Source: Pseudorhodobacter ferrugineus DSM 5888 (lineage in GTDB: Bacteria > Pseudomonadota > Alphaproteobacteria > Rhodobacterales > Rhodobacteraceae). From it: DNA of 64,000 nt. The stretch's first letter is position 1. Every line of letters begins with the position of its first letter. The notes under the pieces are model-generated. The model was not told the DNA's origin and searched no databases. It saw only the letters and a list, made by a program, of their open reading frames with translations. Made by a program: the position numbers and the translations under genes. The stretch is from assembly GCF_000420745.1 (NCBI RefSeq), contig NZ_ATVN01000014.1:1-64000 (forward strand), written 5' to 3'. Below are positions 54,897 to 64,000 of the stretch, piece after piece.

Positions 54897-54918
54897 GCCG
54901 CACCCACAGGCACGGCCC
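54889..54918 (-). terminator. Terminator after tig
   Basis: GGGCCG (54895-54900) and CGGCCC (54913-54918) pair on the minus strand around a 12-nt loop and are followed by TTTTTTG. Same layout as the cyclophilin terminator. Confidence 0.7.
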
Positions 54919-54948
54919 CCAATCTTTGGTCTCGAAAAGCGCGAAATA

Positions 54949-56283
54949 TTACATTTCGTCCAGCGCTTCGATGGCTTTTTGCAGATCTTCCTTGCTGACT
55001 TCCTTGTCGGAAACCTTGGCACCCGCAACGATATGATCGACCACTTTATCTTCAAAAATCGGCGCGCGCAGCTGCTGCTGCATTTGCGGATTCTTTTGGA
55101 CATATTCAAAGAACTGGCGTTCCTGACCTGGATACTGACGGGCCTGCATCATCACAGCCTGGGTCATTTCCTGATCGGTGACAGTCACCTCGGCCTTGCG
55201 ACCGATTTCAGCCAAAAGCAGTCCCAAACGAACCCGACGTTCCGCCAGCTTTTTATGCTCGTCCGTGGTCTCGACAGCCCCGTGGTTGTGATCGTGAACC
55301 TCTGGGTTTTCTTCATGCCACAGCTGATGCGCGATTTGTCCAGCTTCGGCTTCCACCAACGAAGGCGGCAGATCAAACTTTACCAAACCATCCAACTGAT
55401 CCAGCAAAGACCGCTTCATCACAGCGCGGGCAGCGCCTTGATATTCAGCTTCCAAACGCTCGGAAATCTGGCCCTTCAACGCGGCCAAATCCTCGGCGCC
55501 GTATTTCTTGGCCAGCTCGTCATTCACTTCAGCAGGCTTCGGCTCTTTAACAGCCTTCACAGTGCATTCAAATACGGCCGCTTTGCCAGCCAGATTTGCC
55601 GCGCCATACTCTGCAGGGAAACTCACTTCGACCTTCACTTCGTCATCGGCTTTGGCACCAACCAACTGCGCTTCAAACCCAGGAATGAAGGAATTAGAGC
55701 CCAGAACCAGCGGATAATCCTCGCCCGTGCCGCCTTCAAAATAGTCGCCATCAACCGAGCCTTTAAAGTCGATCACAACCTGATCGCCGTCCTTGGCCTT
55801 GGAACCCTTCTTGCGGTCCTCAAAGTTTTGCGCCGATTGGGCCAGATTTGCCAGCGCTTCGTCCACAGCCGAATCCTCGGCCTTCACGACCAAACGCTCC
55901 AACGTCACCTTCGACGCGTCAACCTCGGGAATCGCTGGCAGGGCTTCATAGGTCATCTCAACGACGACATCCGTGCCCTCTTTCCAGTTTTCACCATCAA
56001 CCATTTTCACGTCAGGCTGCATCGCAGGGCGGTCGCCGGACTTGTCGAAATGCTCTTTCATCGCGCCATCAATAGCGTCTTGCATGGCTTCACCCATGAT
56101 CCGCGGGCCAAATTGCTTGCGCATCATCGCCATAGGCACTTTACCCTTGCGGAAGCCCTTCATTTCGACTTCGGGCTGCGCCTCGACCAGCTTTTCTTGC
56201 ACTTTCGCGTCAAGTTCTGCCGCGGTCACCGTGATGGTGTAGCCGCGCTTAAGGCCGTCGTTCAGGGTCTCAGTGACCTGCAT
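54949..56283 (-). CDS. tig: Trigger factor
   Basis: A 444-residue ribosome-associated chaperone and prolyl isomerase. The ribosome-binding signature is [18 protein letters not shown] in the N-terminal domain; the FKBP-type PPIase domain is at about 150-245 ([44 protein letters not shown], in parts); the C-terminal arms are helical and acidic, with a His-rich spot [11 protein letters not shown]. It starts [17 protein letters not shown]. The clpP-clpX genes that often follow elsewhere are absent here; a tRNA-Leu is just upstream. Confidence 0.95.
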   Translation of the reverse strand: MQVTETLNDGLKRGYTITVTAAELDAKVQEKLVEAQPEVEMKGFRKGKVPMAMMRKQFGPRIMGEAMQDAIDGAMKEHFDKSGDRPAMQPDVKMVDGENWKEGTDVVVEMTYEALPAIPEVDASKVTLERLVVKAEDSAVDEALANLAQSAQNFEDRKKGSKAKDGDQVVIDFKGSVDGDYFEGGTGEDYPLVLGSNSFIPGFEAQLVGAKADDEVKVEVSFPAEYGAANLAGKAAVFECTVKAVKEPKPAEVNDELAKKYGAEDLAALKGQISERLEAEYQGAARAVMKRSLLDQLDGLVKFDLPPSLVEAEAGQIAHQLWHEENPEVHDHNHGAVETTDEHKKLAERRVRLGLLLAEIGRKAEVTVTDQEMTQAVMMQARQYPGQERQFFEYVQKNPQMQQQLRAPIFEDKVVDHIVAGAKVSDKEVSKEDLQKAIEALDEM

Positions 56284-56307
56284 ATGGATCCATCCTTCTT
56301 ACATATC

Positions 56308-56392
56308 TGGTGCGGGTAGAGGGACTTGAACCCCCACGCCTTGCGGCGCCAGAACCTAAATCTGGTGCGTCTGCCAATTTCGCCATACCCGC
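56308..56392 (-). tRNA. tRNA-Leu (anticodon TAG)
   Basis: On the minus strand the gene begins GCGGGTA and ends TACCCGC, A, CCA, so the acceptor stem pairs fully and CCA is encoded. The anticodon stem is CCAGA/TCTGG with loop TTTAGGT, giving TAG. A variable arm of class II type lies between (GCGCCGCAAGGCGT), and the T-arm has GGGGTTCAAGTCCC. Upstream of tig on the same strand, 25 bp away. Confidence 0.93.
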
Positions 56393-56594
56393 ATCTCATC
56401 TCCGCATCCTTTGGCCGTGTGCCAAGGGTTGCGATGAAATTCCGCGCCCTTCTAACAAAGCCGCGCGCAGGATGCGAGAGGAAAAGATTGCCTTAAAATG
56501 GATAGATTCAAAATCGAAGTTTAACACCTCGTTGACTCATTGCCGCCACCTTTAGAGGCGAGACAGTTGGCAGGGATCAAGGAAAGCAAATCAC

Positions 56595-57065
56595 ATGACA
56601 CAAAACACAGCCACCATCTACCGCACAGATGCAGCCCTTACCAACGGGCTTGTTGCCGGAACCACCGTCATGACGCTGGCTGGTGAAATGCCGGTTGAAT
56701 ACCTGTCTGTTGGTGATCGCATCATCACCCGCTCCGGTGCCCGTGCCATCCGCGCCATCCACAGCACCGTTTTGCCTACCGCGAAACTGGTCTGCATCTC
56801 GGCCTCGGCCCTTGGGGTTGAGCAACCAGAGGAAGACATGCGTGTCTCCCCCGATCAAGGCATCCACATCCGCGACTGGCGCGCCAAGGCGCTGAAAGGC
56901 GTGGCACAAGCCGTGATCGCGGCCAAGGAATTGGCTGATGGCGAATATATCCGCATGGAAACTGTTGTGGGCGCTTGCCTGTACAGTCTTGAATTTGACG
57001 TCGCCGAAGTGATCTATGCCAATGGCGTCGAGGTGACTTGCACCCCCGCCACGGTTGCCGCCTAA
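56595..57065 (+). CDS. Mini Hint-like protein
   Basis: A 156-residue protein with the second half of a roseobacter Hint_2 block: GLVAGTTVMTLAGEMPVEYLSVGDRIITRSGARAIRAIH (in parts), VSPDQGIHIRDWRAKAL, and GACLYSLEFDVAEVIYANGVEV. The position of the block A cysteine is alanine (VAGTT), so self-cleavage is not expected. Related to the Hint protein at 52.5-53.8 kb but much shorter and without the N-terminal region. GCAAATCAC precedes the ATG; a strong ribosome site is not obvious. Confidence 0.75.
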   Translation: MTQNTATIYRTDAALTNGLVAGTTVMTLAGEMPVEYLSVGDRIITRSGARAIRAIHSTVLPTAKLVCISASALGVEQPEEDMRVSPDQGIHIRDWRAKALKGVAQAVIAAKELADGEYIRMETVVGACLYSLEFDVAEVIYANGVEVTCTPATVAA

Positions 57066-57104
57066 CCCCCAAACCTTCTGCTTTCCTCAACAATCCCAAA
57101 AGGT

Positions 57105-57133
57105 AAGCCCGCCCCGATACCGGAGGCGGGCTT
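57105..57133 (+). terminator. Terminator between mini Hint gene and nnr
   Basis: AAGCCCGCC (57105-57113) and GGCGGGCTT (57125-57133) form a 9-bp stem, with CCG/CGG inside, followed by TTCC. It lies between two convergent genes and can serve both. Confidence 0.75.
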
Positions 57134-57144
57134 TTCCTTGGCTG

Positions 57145-58725
57145 CTATAGCCCCAAAGCGCGAAACACCTTAGGCAGTTCTTCGGGCAAATCCTCGGCAA
57201 TCAGACAGGGGCCAAACGACCGCGCGCATTCCACATGTAACCAAGCCGCCATTTCTGCCGCCGTCATCGGCGCAAATCCCCGCGCCAGCAGGCCCGTGAT
57301 AAACCCCGCCAGCACATCGCCCGACCCTGCCGTTGCCAACCACGGTGCCGCGCGGTCATACACGGCGGCATTGATAGAACAGCGCCCCGATGGGCCCGCA
57401 ATCACCGTATCGGCGCCTTTGAACAGCACCACACAGCCCGCACGCTTTGCCGCCTCACGGGTCGCATCCACCTTTGAATAGGCAGGGCCTTTGGTTGCCG
57501 GTTCGTTCAACTTCGCCGCAATATCGGGAAACAGCCGCGCAAATTCGCCCGCGTGGGGCGTAAGGACGCAATCTGGGTGCAACATTGCGAACAGCGCAGC
57601 ATCCCCCGCCAGCAAAGTCAGCGCATCCGCATCCAGCACCGTAGGTCGGGGTTTACCCCGGCTCCCGTCCAACGCCGCCGCGACCAATTCTCCACGCTCC
57701 AACCCCAGCCCCGGCCCAAGGCACAGCGCGTTGATTCGCGTATCCTCCAGCACCCCTGCCAAAGCCGCCGCATCACCGACAGATTTCAACATAATGGCAT
57801 TCAAATGCCCCGCATTCACCATCACAGCCGAAGGCGGGCACCCCAGCGTCACCACCCCTGCCCCAATCCGCAACGCGCCACGCGCCGCAAGGCGGGCGGC
57901 CCCGCTGGTGGTGATACCGCCGGACAGGATAAGGGCGTGGCCGTGGGTGAATTTGTGGGCAGGCGTAAATTTCATGAGGTCTTCTTTGTCTGCGGGATTT
58001 GGCGACACCGCGCGCCAGACTGGGTTAACCATTGCATCGGCGTCAGCCGCGGACCCATCATCGATAAGACCAATATCGACAACGGCTATCTTGCCACAAG
58101 CATCAATTCCAAGATCGATGTAATGACCAACTTTGGCACGATGAAATGTCACGGTCAGATCGGCCCGGAAAACGAAACCTTCTGACGTTATCCGCCGCCC
58201 GCTGTCCGAACAAACTCCCGTCGGGACGTCAACGCAAACCGTTAATGCGTTGTGAAACAGACCATGATTGTGGGTGGACCAGTCGGCAAGCATCTCGGCA
58301 GCATCGGACAAAGCGCGGGTCAGTCCGGTGCCGAACAACGCATCGATCACCACGTCACAGGTGTGTTTCTCCAATTCTGCAGCATCCTGCACGACCGAAG
58401 TCGTCCCCATCCCCAACCACCGCTCATAATTCACCTTCGCGTCAGGCGGCAGCTTTTCGGCGTCGCCATAGAGGAAGACGTCGACCTCCCAGCCCCATTC
58501 CTTCAACAGCCGCGCCACAACAAACCCGTCGCCGCCGTTGTTGCCCGGCCCGCACAGCACCACCGCGCGGTGGGATGTGGCGCGCAGCGCGGGCCATTCC
58601 TCAAAAATCGCCTCGACCACGCCACGGCCTGCGCGTTCCATCAATTCCAGCCCTGTCACGGTGCCAGACGCAATCGCAGCCGCCTCAATGGCGCGCATTT
58701 GGGCAGCGGTCAGCAGTTCGGTCAT
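57145..58725 (-). CDS. nnr: Bifunctional NAD(P)H-hydrate epimerase/dehydratase
   Basis: A 526-residue repair enzyme for damaged NADH and NADPH. The N-terminal YjeF epimerase domain has VLCGPGNNGGDGFVVARLL and DVVIDALFGTGLTR; the C-terminal ADP-dependent dehydratase (ribokinase fold) has HKFTHGHALILSGG, ALCLGPGLG, LTPHAGEFARLF and the terminal TAGSGDVLAGFITGLLARG, in parts. The start at 58725 (MTELLTAAQ) is preferred over a GTG nine bases earlier. It is divergent from glnB. Confidence 0.94.
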   Translation of the reverse strand: MTELLTAAQMRAIEAAAIASGTVTGLELMERAGRGVVEAIFEEWPALRATSHRAVVLCGPGNNGGDGFVVARLLKEWGWEVDVFLYGDAEKLPPDAKVNYERWLGMGTTSVVQDAAELEKHTCDVVIDALFGTGLTRALSDAAEMLADWSTHNHGLFHNALTVCVDVPTGVCSDSGRRITSEGFVFRADLTVTFHRAKVGHYIDLGIDACGKIAVVDIGLIDDGSAADADAMVNPVWRAVSPNPADKEDLMKFTPAHKFTHGHALILSGGITTSGAARLAARGALRIGAGVVTLGCPPSAVMVNAGHLNAIMLKSVGDAAALAGVLEDTRINALCLGPGLGLERGELVAAALDGSRGKPRPTVLDADALTLLAGDAALFAMLHPDCVLTPHAGEFARLFPDIAAKLNEPATKGPAYSKVDATREAAKRAGCVVLFKGADTVIAGPSGRCSINAAVYDRAAPWLATAGSGDVLAGFITGLLARGFAPMTAAEMAAWLHVECARSFGPCLIAEDLPEELPKVFRALGL

Positions 58726-58752
58726 TTTTCCCACCTTACGAATTTTTATTCC

Positions 58753-59241
<489 letters not shown>

Positions 59242-59298
59242 ACCAACGGTCGGGATGCTACCCCTGCCAAACCACGCTTAAGCAGAAGGAATGACCCT

Positions 59299-60708
59299 AT
59301 GAAAACGGTCGCAGACGTTCTGAAACTGATTAAAGATGAAGAGGTCGCCTATGTCGACGTCCGCTTCACCGATCCAAAAGGCAAATTGCAGCACGTGACG
59401 CTGGATGTGGACCTTGTGGACGAAGATTTCTTTGACGAAGGCTTTATGTTTGATGGCTCGTCCATCGCTGGCTGGAAATCGATTGACCAGTCCGACATGA
59501 AGCTGATCCTCGACCCGTCTTCGGTCTACCTCGACCCCTTCTATGCCGAAAAAACCCTGTGCGTGCATTGCAATGTGGTCGAACCCGACACAGGCGAGGC
59601 CTACAGCCGCGACCCCCGTGGCACCGCTGCCAAGGCCGAGGCTTATTTGAAGTCGACAGGCATTGGCGACACGTCCTATTTCGGGCCAGAAGCTGAATTC
59701 TTCCTGTTTGATGACGTGCGCTATTCCGTGACGCCACAAAAAGTGTCGTTCCAGATTGATGCCGAAGCGGCGTCTTGGAACACCGATGCCGAATTCGAAG
59801 GCGGCAACATGGGCCACCGCGCGCCCCACAAGGGCGGCTATTTCCCCGTGAACCCGATTGACGAAGCGCAAGATATTCGCGGCGAAATGCTGTCGACGAT
59901 GAAGCGTATGGGTATCAAGGTTGACAAGCACCACCACGAAGTTGCGACCTGCCAGCACGAACTTGGCATGATCTTTGGCGGTCTGGTTGAACAGGCCGAC
60001 AACATCCAGAAATACAAATACGTGATCCACAACGTCGCCCACGCTTACGGCAAGACCGTAACCTTCATGCCAAAGCCGATGAAGGGCGATAACGGCTCGG
60101 GGATGCACGTGAACATGTCGATCTGGAAAGACGGCAAGCCTTTGTTTGCAGGCGACAAATATGCCGATCTCTCCCAAGAGGCGCTATATTTCATCGGTGG
60201 CATCCTGAAGCACGCGAAATCGTTGAACGCGCTGACCAACCCATCGACCAACAGCTACAAGCGGTTGATCCCCGGGTTTGAAGCGCCTGTTCTGCGCGCG
60301 TTTTCGGCCCGCAACCGCTCGGGCTGCGTTCGTATTCCGTGGACAGAATCGCCAAAGGCCAAGCGTGTCGAGGCGCGTTTCCCCGATCCGGCAGCGAACC
60401 CCTACCTCGCATTCTCGGCCCTGTTGATGGCTGGCCTTGATGGCATCAAGAACAAGATCGATCCGGGCCCGGCATCTGACAAAGACCTCTATGATCTGCC
60501 GCCAGAAGAATTGGCAGCAATCCCAACGGTTTGCGGCAGCTTGCGTGAAGCGCTGGAAAGCCTTGAGGCGGATCATGAGTATCTGCTGGCCGGTGATGTG
60601 TTCACCAAGGATCAGCTGGACGGCTACATGGCGCTGAAATGGGAAGAGGTTTATGCCTATGAGCATACGCCACACCCGATTGAATACGCGATGTATTATT
60701 CCTGCTGA
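59299..60708 (+). CDS. glnA: Glutamine synthetase type I
   Basis: A 469-residue dodecameric GS-I that makes glutamine from glutamate, ammonia and ATP. It has [41 protein letters not shown] and [21 protein letters not shown] (each in parts), [18 protein letters not shown], and the adenylylation tyrosine near residue 398 in [10 protein letters not shown]. Its own ribosome binding site is AGAAGGAATGACCCTATG. With glnB it forms the standard glnBA nitrogen-assimilation pair. Confidence 0.97.
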   Translation: MKTVADVLKLIKDEEVAYVDVRFTDPKGKLQHVTLDVDLVDEDFFDEGFMFDGSSIAGWKSIDQSDMKLILDPSSVYLDPFYAEKTLCVHCNVVEPDTGEAYSRDPRGTAAKAEAYLKSTGIGDTSYFGPEAEFFLFDDVRYSVTPQKVSFQIDAEAASWNTDAEFEGGNMGHRAPHKGGYFPVNPIDEAQDIRGEMLSTMKRMGIKVDKHHHEVATCQHELGMIFGGLVEQADNIQKYKYVIHNVAHAYGKTVTFMPKPMKGDNGSGMHVNMSIWKDGKPLFAGDKYADLSQEALYFIGGILKHAKSLNALTNPSTNSYKRLIPGFEAPVLRAFSARNRSGCVRIPWTESPKAKRVEARFPDPAANPYLAFSALLMAGLDGIKNKIDPGPASDKDLYDLPPEELAAIPTVCGSLREALESLEADHEYLLAGDVFTKDQLDGYMALKWEEVYAYEHTPHPIEYAMYYSC

Positions 60709-60728
60709 TCAACAGCACGATCGACATC

Positions 60729-60754
60729 AAAGGTCGCCCCTCGGGGCGGCCTTT
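60729..60754 (+). terminator. Terminator after glnA
   Basis: AAAGGTCGCCCC pairs with GGGGCGGCCTTT, with one wobble, followed by TTCATT. It starts 20 bases after the glnA stop. Confidence 0.8.
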
Positions 60755-60959
60755 TTCATTTCGCGCGCCCGCCCCTTGCAATCCCCTGCGCCCTTCCCCA
60801 ATTATGCTGCACGGGGAGCAGGCCCCCGCCTCTCGCAGGCAGTGATGCCAAGGTGAAGCCTGTGTAGTGACGGTTTTGACAGATCAGCTTTTGGTCATGC
60901 AAGGCAGGCGTAACGCGGGAAACGAATGACACCGGCATGGCCCTTTGAAAGGCACGATC

Positions 60960-61370
60960 ATGCAAGACATTACCGTTTTGAAAACCCAAGCCAAACGGCT
61001 GCGCAAAGCCTTGGCCGACACGGGCACCGAGGTCAGCCACAGCCGCGCGTTGGAATTGGTGGCGCAGTCCGTGGGCGCGCGCGACTGGAACACAGTCGCC
61101 GCAACAACGCGCCCCGACACCCCTGCTTGGCACATCGGGCAAATCGTTTCGGGCCGCTATCTGGGCCATGCCTTTACCGGCCGCATCCACGAGGTTTCGG
61201 CCCGTGCGGCGGGTTGGCACCGTTTGACCATCGACTTTGACACGCCCGTCGATGTGGTGGCGTCCGAACATTTCACCTCATTGCGGCGGCGCGTTTCGGG
61301 CACGGTTGGAACCGATGGCAAGACGGTTGAAAAAACCTCGAACGGGCAGCCGCATTTGCAGTTGGATTAA
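60960..61370 (+). CDS. Glyoxalase-superfamily-annotated small protein
   Basis: A 136-residue protein. The N-terminal 55 residues (TVLKTQAKRLRKALADTGTEVSHSRALELVAQSVGARDWNTVA, in parts) resemble a domain found in proteins annotated as glyoxalase superfamily in alphaproteobacteria, often fused to a glyoxalase-like half. The remainder (VSGRYLGHAFTGRIHEVSARAAGWHRLTIDFDTPVDVV) is beta-rich and ends RRRVSGTVGTDGKTVEKTSNGQ. Function not established. AAAGG precedes the ATG. It is flanked by hairpins on both sides and stands alone. Confidence 0.6.
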   Translation: MQDITVLKTQAKRLRKALADTGTEVSHSRALELVAQSVGARDWNTVAATTRPDTPAWHIGQIVSGRYLGHAFTGRIHEVSARAAGWHRLTIDFDTPVDVVASEHFTSLRRRVSGTVGTDGKTVEKTSNGQPHLQLD

Positions 61371-61373
61371 ATC

Positions 61374-61401
61374 GTTAGGGCGCGCTGATGTGCGCCCTAA
61401 C
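61374..61401 (+). terminator. Hairpin after the glyoxalase-superfamily gene
   Basis: GTTAGGGCGC (61374-61383) and GCGCCCTAAC (61392-61401) form a perfect 10-bp stem with an 8-nt loop just after the stop. The T-run is weak (CCCTTGATG). Confidence 0.6.
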
Positions 61402-61488
61402 CCCTTGATGTCCCGTGTGCGCTATCCTTGACAAGACAGCACTTGGACGTGACGTCAGATGGATATTTAAGCCAAAGAGAATGGGGGC

Positions 61489-62268
61489 TTAGGGTTTGTG
61501 CGCCGCTTGCAAGCTATGCCGCTGATCGGGGGTAAGGTTGGTTAGCGCCATCACATAGGTATGGATTGTGAACAACACAGCCCCCGTTTCGGGCAGGCGC
61601 AGCAGGCATTGGCGTTCGGCCCTAAGGTAGTGCGGGGTGGCATCCACGCGGGGGGCGTTTTCGGTTCGGGGGTGAAACAGGTCGGGGCGGGCATATAGAT
61701 TGTGGTTCATCCGCCAGATCGGGCGGCCCGGCTGCACTGCATCCAGCAAACGCTGCACGCGGCGCGCGATGTTATCGTCATATTCGGGGACAGGCGTATG
61801 GATGCGGGTCATCGGGTGGCCCAATTTTTCCGCCAGCGTCCAACTGGCCGGAAAGCACAGGACCGCGCCGCCAAGAATATGTTCGCCCTGCCCGTTCGGC
61901 ACCATCAGGCACAGGTCTTCTTGGACCAAGCGGCCCAAGGTTTGCAGCGGGTGGTCACGGTCCAGCGATACCTCGGCCCCATCCGGCCTAAGGGCCGATT
62001 TTGCGCGAATCTGATAGCCCGCATCCTGTGCCAGCTTGGCCAGCACCATGTCATAGGTCTCGGCCGCCGCCGCTTTGGCCTGTGGCAACATCCCATAGAC
62101 AGGGGCGTTTGCGGCAATCAGCCGGTCACGTTCGGCCATTTGCAGGGCAAACACCTCATCGCGCAGCACCCAATCATCATCCTCTACTGGTAACACCCCC
62201 GGAAGGCGGGCAAGGCGCGGGTCAAGCCATGGCAAGGCTGGCAGGGTTGTGTGCAAAATCGGCATCAT
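61489..62268 (-). CDS. DUF3445/heme-dependent oxidative N-demethylase-like protein
   Basis: A 259-residue protein of the DUF3445 family, which includes the heme-dependent oxidative N-demethylase alpha subunit and dimethylamine monooxygenase DmmA. Characteristic segments are LPGVLPVEDDDWVLRDEVFALQMAERDRLI (in parts), LVQEDLCLMVPNGQGEHILGGAVLCFPASWTLAEKLGHPM (in parts), and IWRMNHNLYARPDLF. The partner subunits of dimethylamine monooxygenase are not adjacent. It is head-to-head with dddP, with 126 bp between starts, so the two may share regulation in a methylated-compound context. Confidence 0.85.
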   Translation of the reverse strand: MMPILHTTLPALPWLDPRLARLPGVLPVEDDDWVLRDEVFALQMAERDRLIAANAPVYGMLPQAKAAAAETYDMVLAKLAQDAGYQIRAKSALRPDGAEVSLDRDHPLQTLGRLVQEDLCLMVPNGQGEHILGGAVLCFPASWTLAEKLGHPMTRIHTPVPEYDDNIARRVQRLLDAVQPGRPIWRMNHNLYARPDLFHPRTENAPRVDATPHYLRAERQCLLRLPETGAVLFTIHTYVMALTNLTPDQRHSLQAAHKP

Positions 62269-62394
62269 CCGTCAGGCATAGCGCAGCCGAACGCCCCTGC
62301 AAAGCCCCCCGAAATCCGACATTTCCACGTCGTAATCTGGCGCGCATATCCGGTGATTGGGCTGCAGGCTGGACCAAAGCCAAGAGGTGCCCCG

Positions 62395-63735
62395 ATGAAT
62401 ATACCCTATTCCGCACGTCGCAAGATTGACCCCACCCGCGGCGACCGCCTTGCCGATGGCAGCCCCAATGATAACGACCGCGTGGAAATCGGGCCAACCC
62501 AGCTGGCCTATACCGAATGGCAAGCGGCGGGCCTTATCTTGCCCGACCTGCATGCCATGCGCGCCTTTCGGCATAAACGGCTGGTCAAAGGCGTGGTGGA
62601 TCGCGGCTATGGCGGCATCTTGATGTTTGACCCGTTGAACATCCGCTACGCCACCGACAGCACCAATATGCAGCTGTGGAACACCCATAACGCCTTTCGC
62701 GCCTGCCTTGTCTGTGCCGATGGCTATATGGTGGTGTGGGATTACAAGCAGGCGATGTTTCTAAGCAAATTCAACCCTTTGGTGCGCGAACAACGCACGG
62801 GCGCCGACTTGTTTTACTTTGACCGCGGCGACAAACTGGACCCTGCTGCCGACAAGTTCGCAAACGAGGTCCGCGATGTGATTGCCGAACACGGCGGCGG
62901 CAATATGCGGCTGGGCGTGGACAAGGTCATGCTGCACGGGCTTCGCGCGCTGGAGGCGACCGGTTTCACCGTGATCCCCGGTGAGGAGCTGACCGAAAAA
63001 GCCCGCAGCATCAAAGGCCCCGATGAAATTTTGGCCATGCGCTGCGCGTCGCATGCCTGCGAGGCCGCCTGCGCCGAGATGGAACGCGCGGCCCGCGCTG
63101 GCGTGCCGCAGGGCAATATGTCCGAAGATGATATCTGGGCCGTGCTGCACGCCGAAAACATCCGGCGCGGCGGTGAATGGATTGAAACGCGCCTGCTGTC
63201 ATCGGGTCCGCGCACCAATCCGTGGTTTCAGGAGTGCGGCCAGCGCATCGTGCAAAACAATGAAATCGTTGCCTTTGATACCGATCTGATCGGCGCTTAC
63301 GGCATTTGCATCGACATTTCGCGCACATGGTGGGTCGGCGACCGCGCCCCCCGCCCCGATATGATTGACGCCATGAAGATCGGCGTGGACCATATCGCGC
63401 AGAATATGGCGATGCTGAAACCAGGCGTGACCATCCCCGAACTGGTCGCGGGCTGCCATGTTTTGCCCGCCAATATGCAAGCGCTGAAATACGGCTGCAT
63501 GATGCATGGGGTGGGTCTGTGCGATGAATGGCCGCTGGTCGCCTATCCCGACAACGCGGTGGATGGCGCGTTCGATTACGCGCTGGAACCCGGCATGTGC
63601 CTGTGTGTCGAGGCGCTGATATCCCCCGAAGGCGGCGATTTTTCCATCAAGCTGGAGGATCAGGTGCTGATCACCGAAACGGGGTATGAAAACCTGACCA
63701 AGTACCCGTTTGATGCGGCCTTGATGGGCAGCTGA
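62395..63735 (+). CDS. dddP: DMSP lyase DddP
   Basis: A 446-residue M24-fold DMSP lyase that cleaves dimethylsulfoniopropionate to DMS and acrylate. The sequence follows the roseobacter DddP pattern throughout: MNIPYSARRKIDPTRGD, GYGGILMFDPLNIRYATDST, NPWFQECGQRIVQNNEIVAF, HGVGLCDEWPLVAYPDN. By residue count the six iron-binding ligands are D295, D297, D307, H371, E406 and E421, the numbering of the characterised enzymes. The start at 62395 follows AGAGGTGCCCCG. Divergent from a DUF3445 gene. Confidence 0.95.
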   Translation: MNIPYSARRKIDPTRGDRLADGSPNDNDRVEIGPTQLAYTEWQAAGLILPDLHAMRAFRHKRLVKGVVDRGYGGILMFDPLNIRYATDSTNMQLWNTHNAFRACLVCADGYMVVWDYKQAMFLSKFNPLVREQRTGADLFYFDRGDKLDPAADKFANEVRDVIAEHGGGNMRLGVDKVMLHGLRALEATGFTVIPGEELTEKARSIKGPDEILAMRCASHACEAACAEMERAARAGVPQGNMSEDDIWAVLHAENIRRGGEWIETRLLSSGPRTNPWFQECGQRIVQNNEIVAFDTDLIGAYGICIDISRTWWVGDRAPRPDMIDAMKIGVDHIAQNMAMLKPGVTIPELVAGCHVLPANMQALKYGCMMHGVGLCDEWPLVAYPDNAVDGAFDYALEPGMCLCVEALISPEGGDFSIKLEDQVLITETGYENLTKYPFDAALMGS

Positions 63736-63810
63736 CACAAGCGTGTGAGGGTGGGTTACAACCGACCCGCCCTTGCGGCACACTCCCCTGAACACATAGG
63801 GGGCATTGCA

Positions 63811-64000
63811 ATGACCAGCGAAGCATTTTCTTTCACCGGCAAAGACGGGCAAACCTTGGTCGGGCGGCTGGAACGCCCTGCGGGGCCTGCACGCGGGGCG
63901 GCGCTGTTCGCCCATTGCTTTACTTGCGGCAAGGATATTTTTGCCGCCCGCCGCATCAGCCGCCGTCTGGCCGCGATGGGCATCGCCGTTTTGCGATTTG
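63811..64000 (+). CDS. Alpha/beta hydrolase (start of a longer gene, cut by the window end)
   Basis: The first 63 residues are [63 protein letters not shown] (in parts). [12 protein letters not shown] is the oxyanion-hole strand of the alpha/beta hydrolase that is fused to OsmC in bifunctional proteins of alphaproteobacteria. The catalytic Ser and the OsmC half would be beyond 64000. AGGGGG precedes the ATG. Nothing else can be told. Confidence 0.75.
   Translation, partial: MTSEAFSFTGKDGQTLVGRLERPAGPARGAALFAHCFTCGKDIFAARRISRRLAAMGIAVLRF

Overview
The window looks like a chromosomal segment of a marine alphaproteobacterium of the Roseobacter group (Rhodobacteraceae). The grounds are a complete RcGTA-type gene transfer agent cluster, a DddP-type DMSP lyase, a vitamin B12-dependent (class II) ribonucleotide reductase, a pyruvate dehydrogenase with a lipoyl domain on E1 beta, Hint_2-type proteins, and G+C-rich codon use throughout. 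These assignments come from reading protein sequences by eye against remembered families; no search was run.

Layout. 1-2.9 kb is an accessory patch: the 3' end of an IS21-type element (istB end plus terminal repeats), a soluble FtsH-like AAA/M41 protease beheaded by that element, an orphan CcdA-like antitoxin, a small unknown ORF, and a TIR-domain protein with an N-terminal Cys/His module. 3-6.7 kb is nrdJ on the minus strand. 7.3-25.6 kb is mostly housekeeping: two DUF533 paralogues, fur, DMT transporters, eno, anmK, tyrS, two cyclophilins, pgk, an SDR, class I aldolase, ftsB, pdhABC and cysE, so much of lower glycolysis and its exit to acetyl-CoA lies together.

25.6-39.9 kb is the gene transfer agent cluster, transcribed leftward as gp1 to gp15 with every structural gene I expect present and open, tightly overlapped in the tail half. 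It lies immediately downstream of fabF-mltG. A terminator-shaped hairpin sits about 30 nt before gp1, and a palindrome overlaps a possible promoter just upstream of that. 40-46.3 kb holds fabD, fabG, acpP, fabF and mltG, interrupted by a divergent RidA/WYL-regulator pair that shares a 25-bp palindromic operator.

46.4-64 kb carries a cytochrome b561-YceI fusion, a separate secreted YceI protein, the rpsF-rpsR-rplI ribosomal operon, an agmatinase-family ureohydrolase, a 420-residue Hint-domain protein, a putative PD-(D/E)XK protein, tig, tRNA-Leu(TAG), a mini Hint protein, nnr, glnB-glnA with tandem NtrC-like sites, and a divergent pair of a DUF3445/heme-dependent N-demethylase-like protein and dddP. 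The last gene, an alpha/beta hydrolase, runs off the window.

Recurrent non-coding structure is conspicuous: a Rhodobacteraceae-looking intergenic repeat in three places, a 25-bp identical repeat in two places, a GCGCGCGG-centred element beside two terminators, and many perfect hairpins after genes. The least ordinary material is the IS-bounded TIR island, the GTA leader, the WYL operator inside the fab cluster, and the Hint and nuclease-like genes around 52-55 kb.
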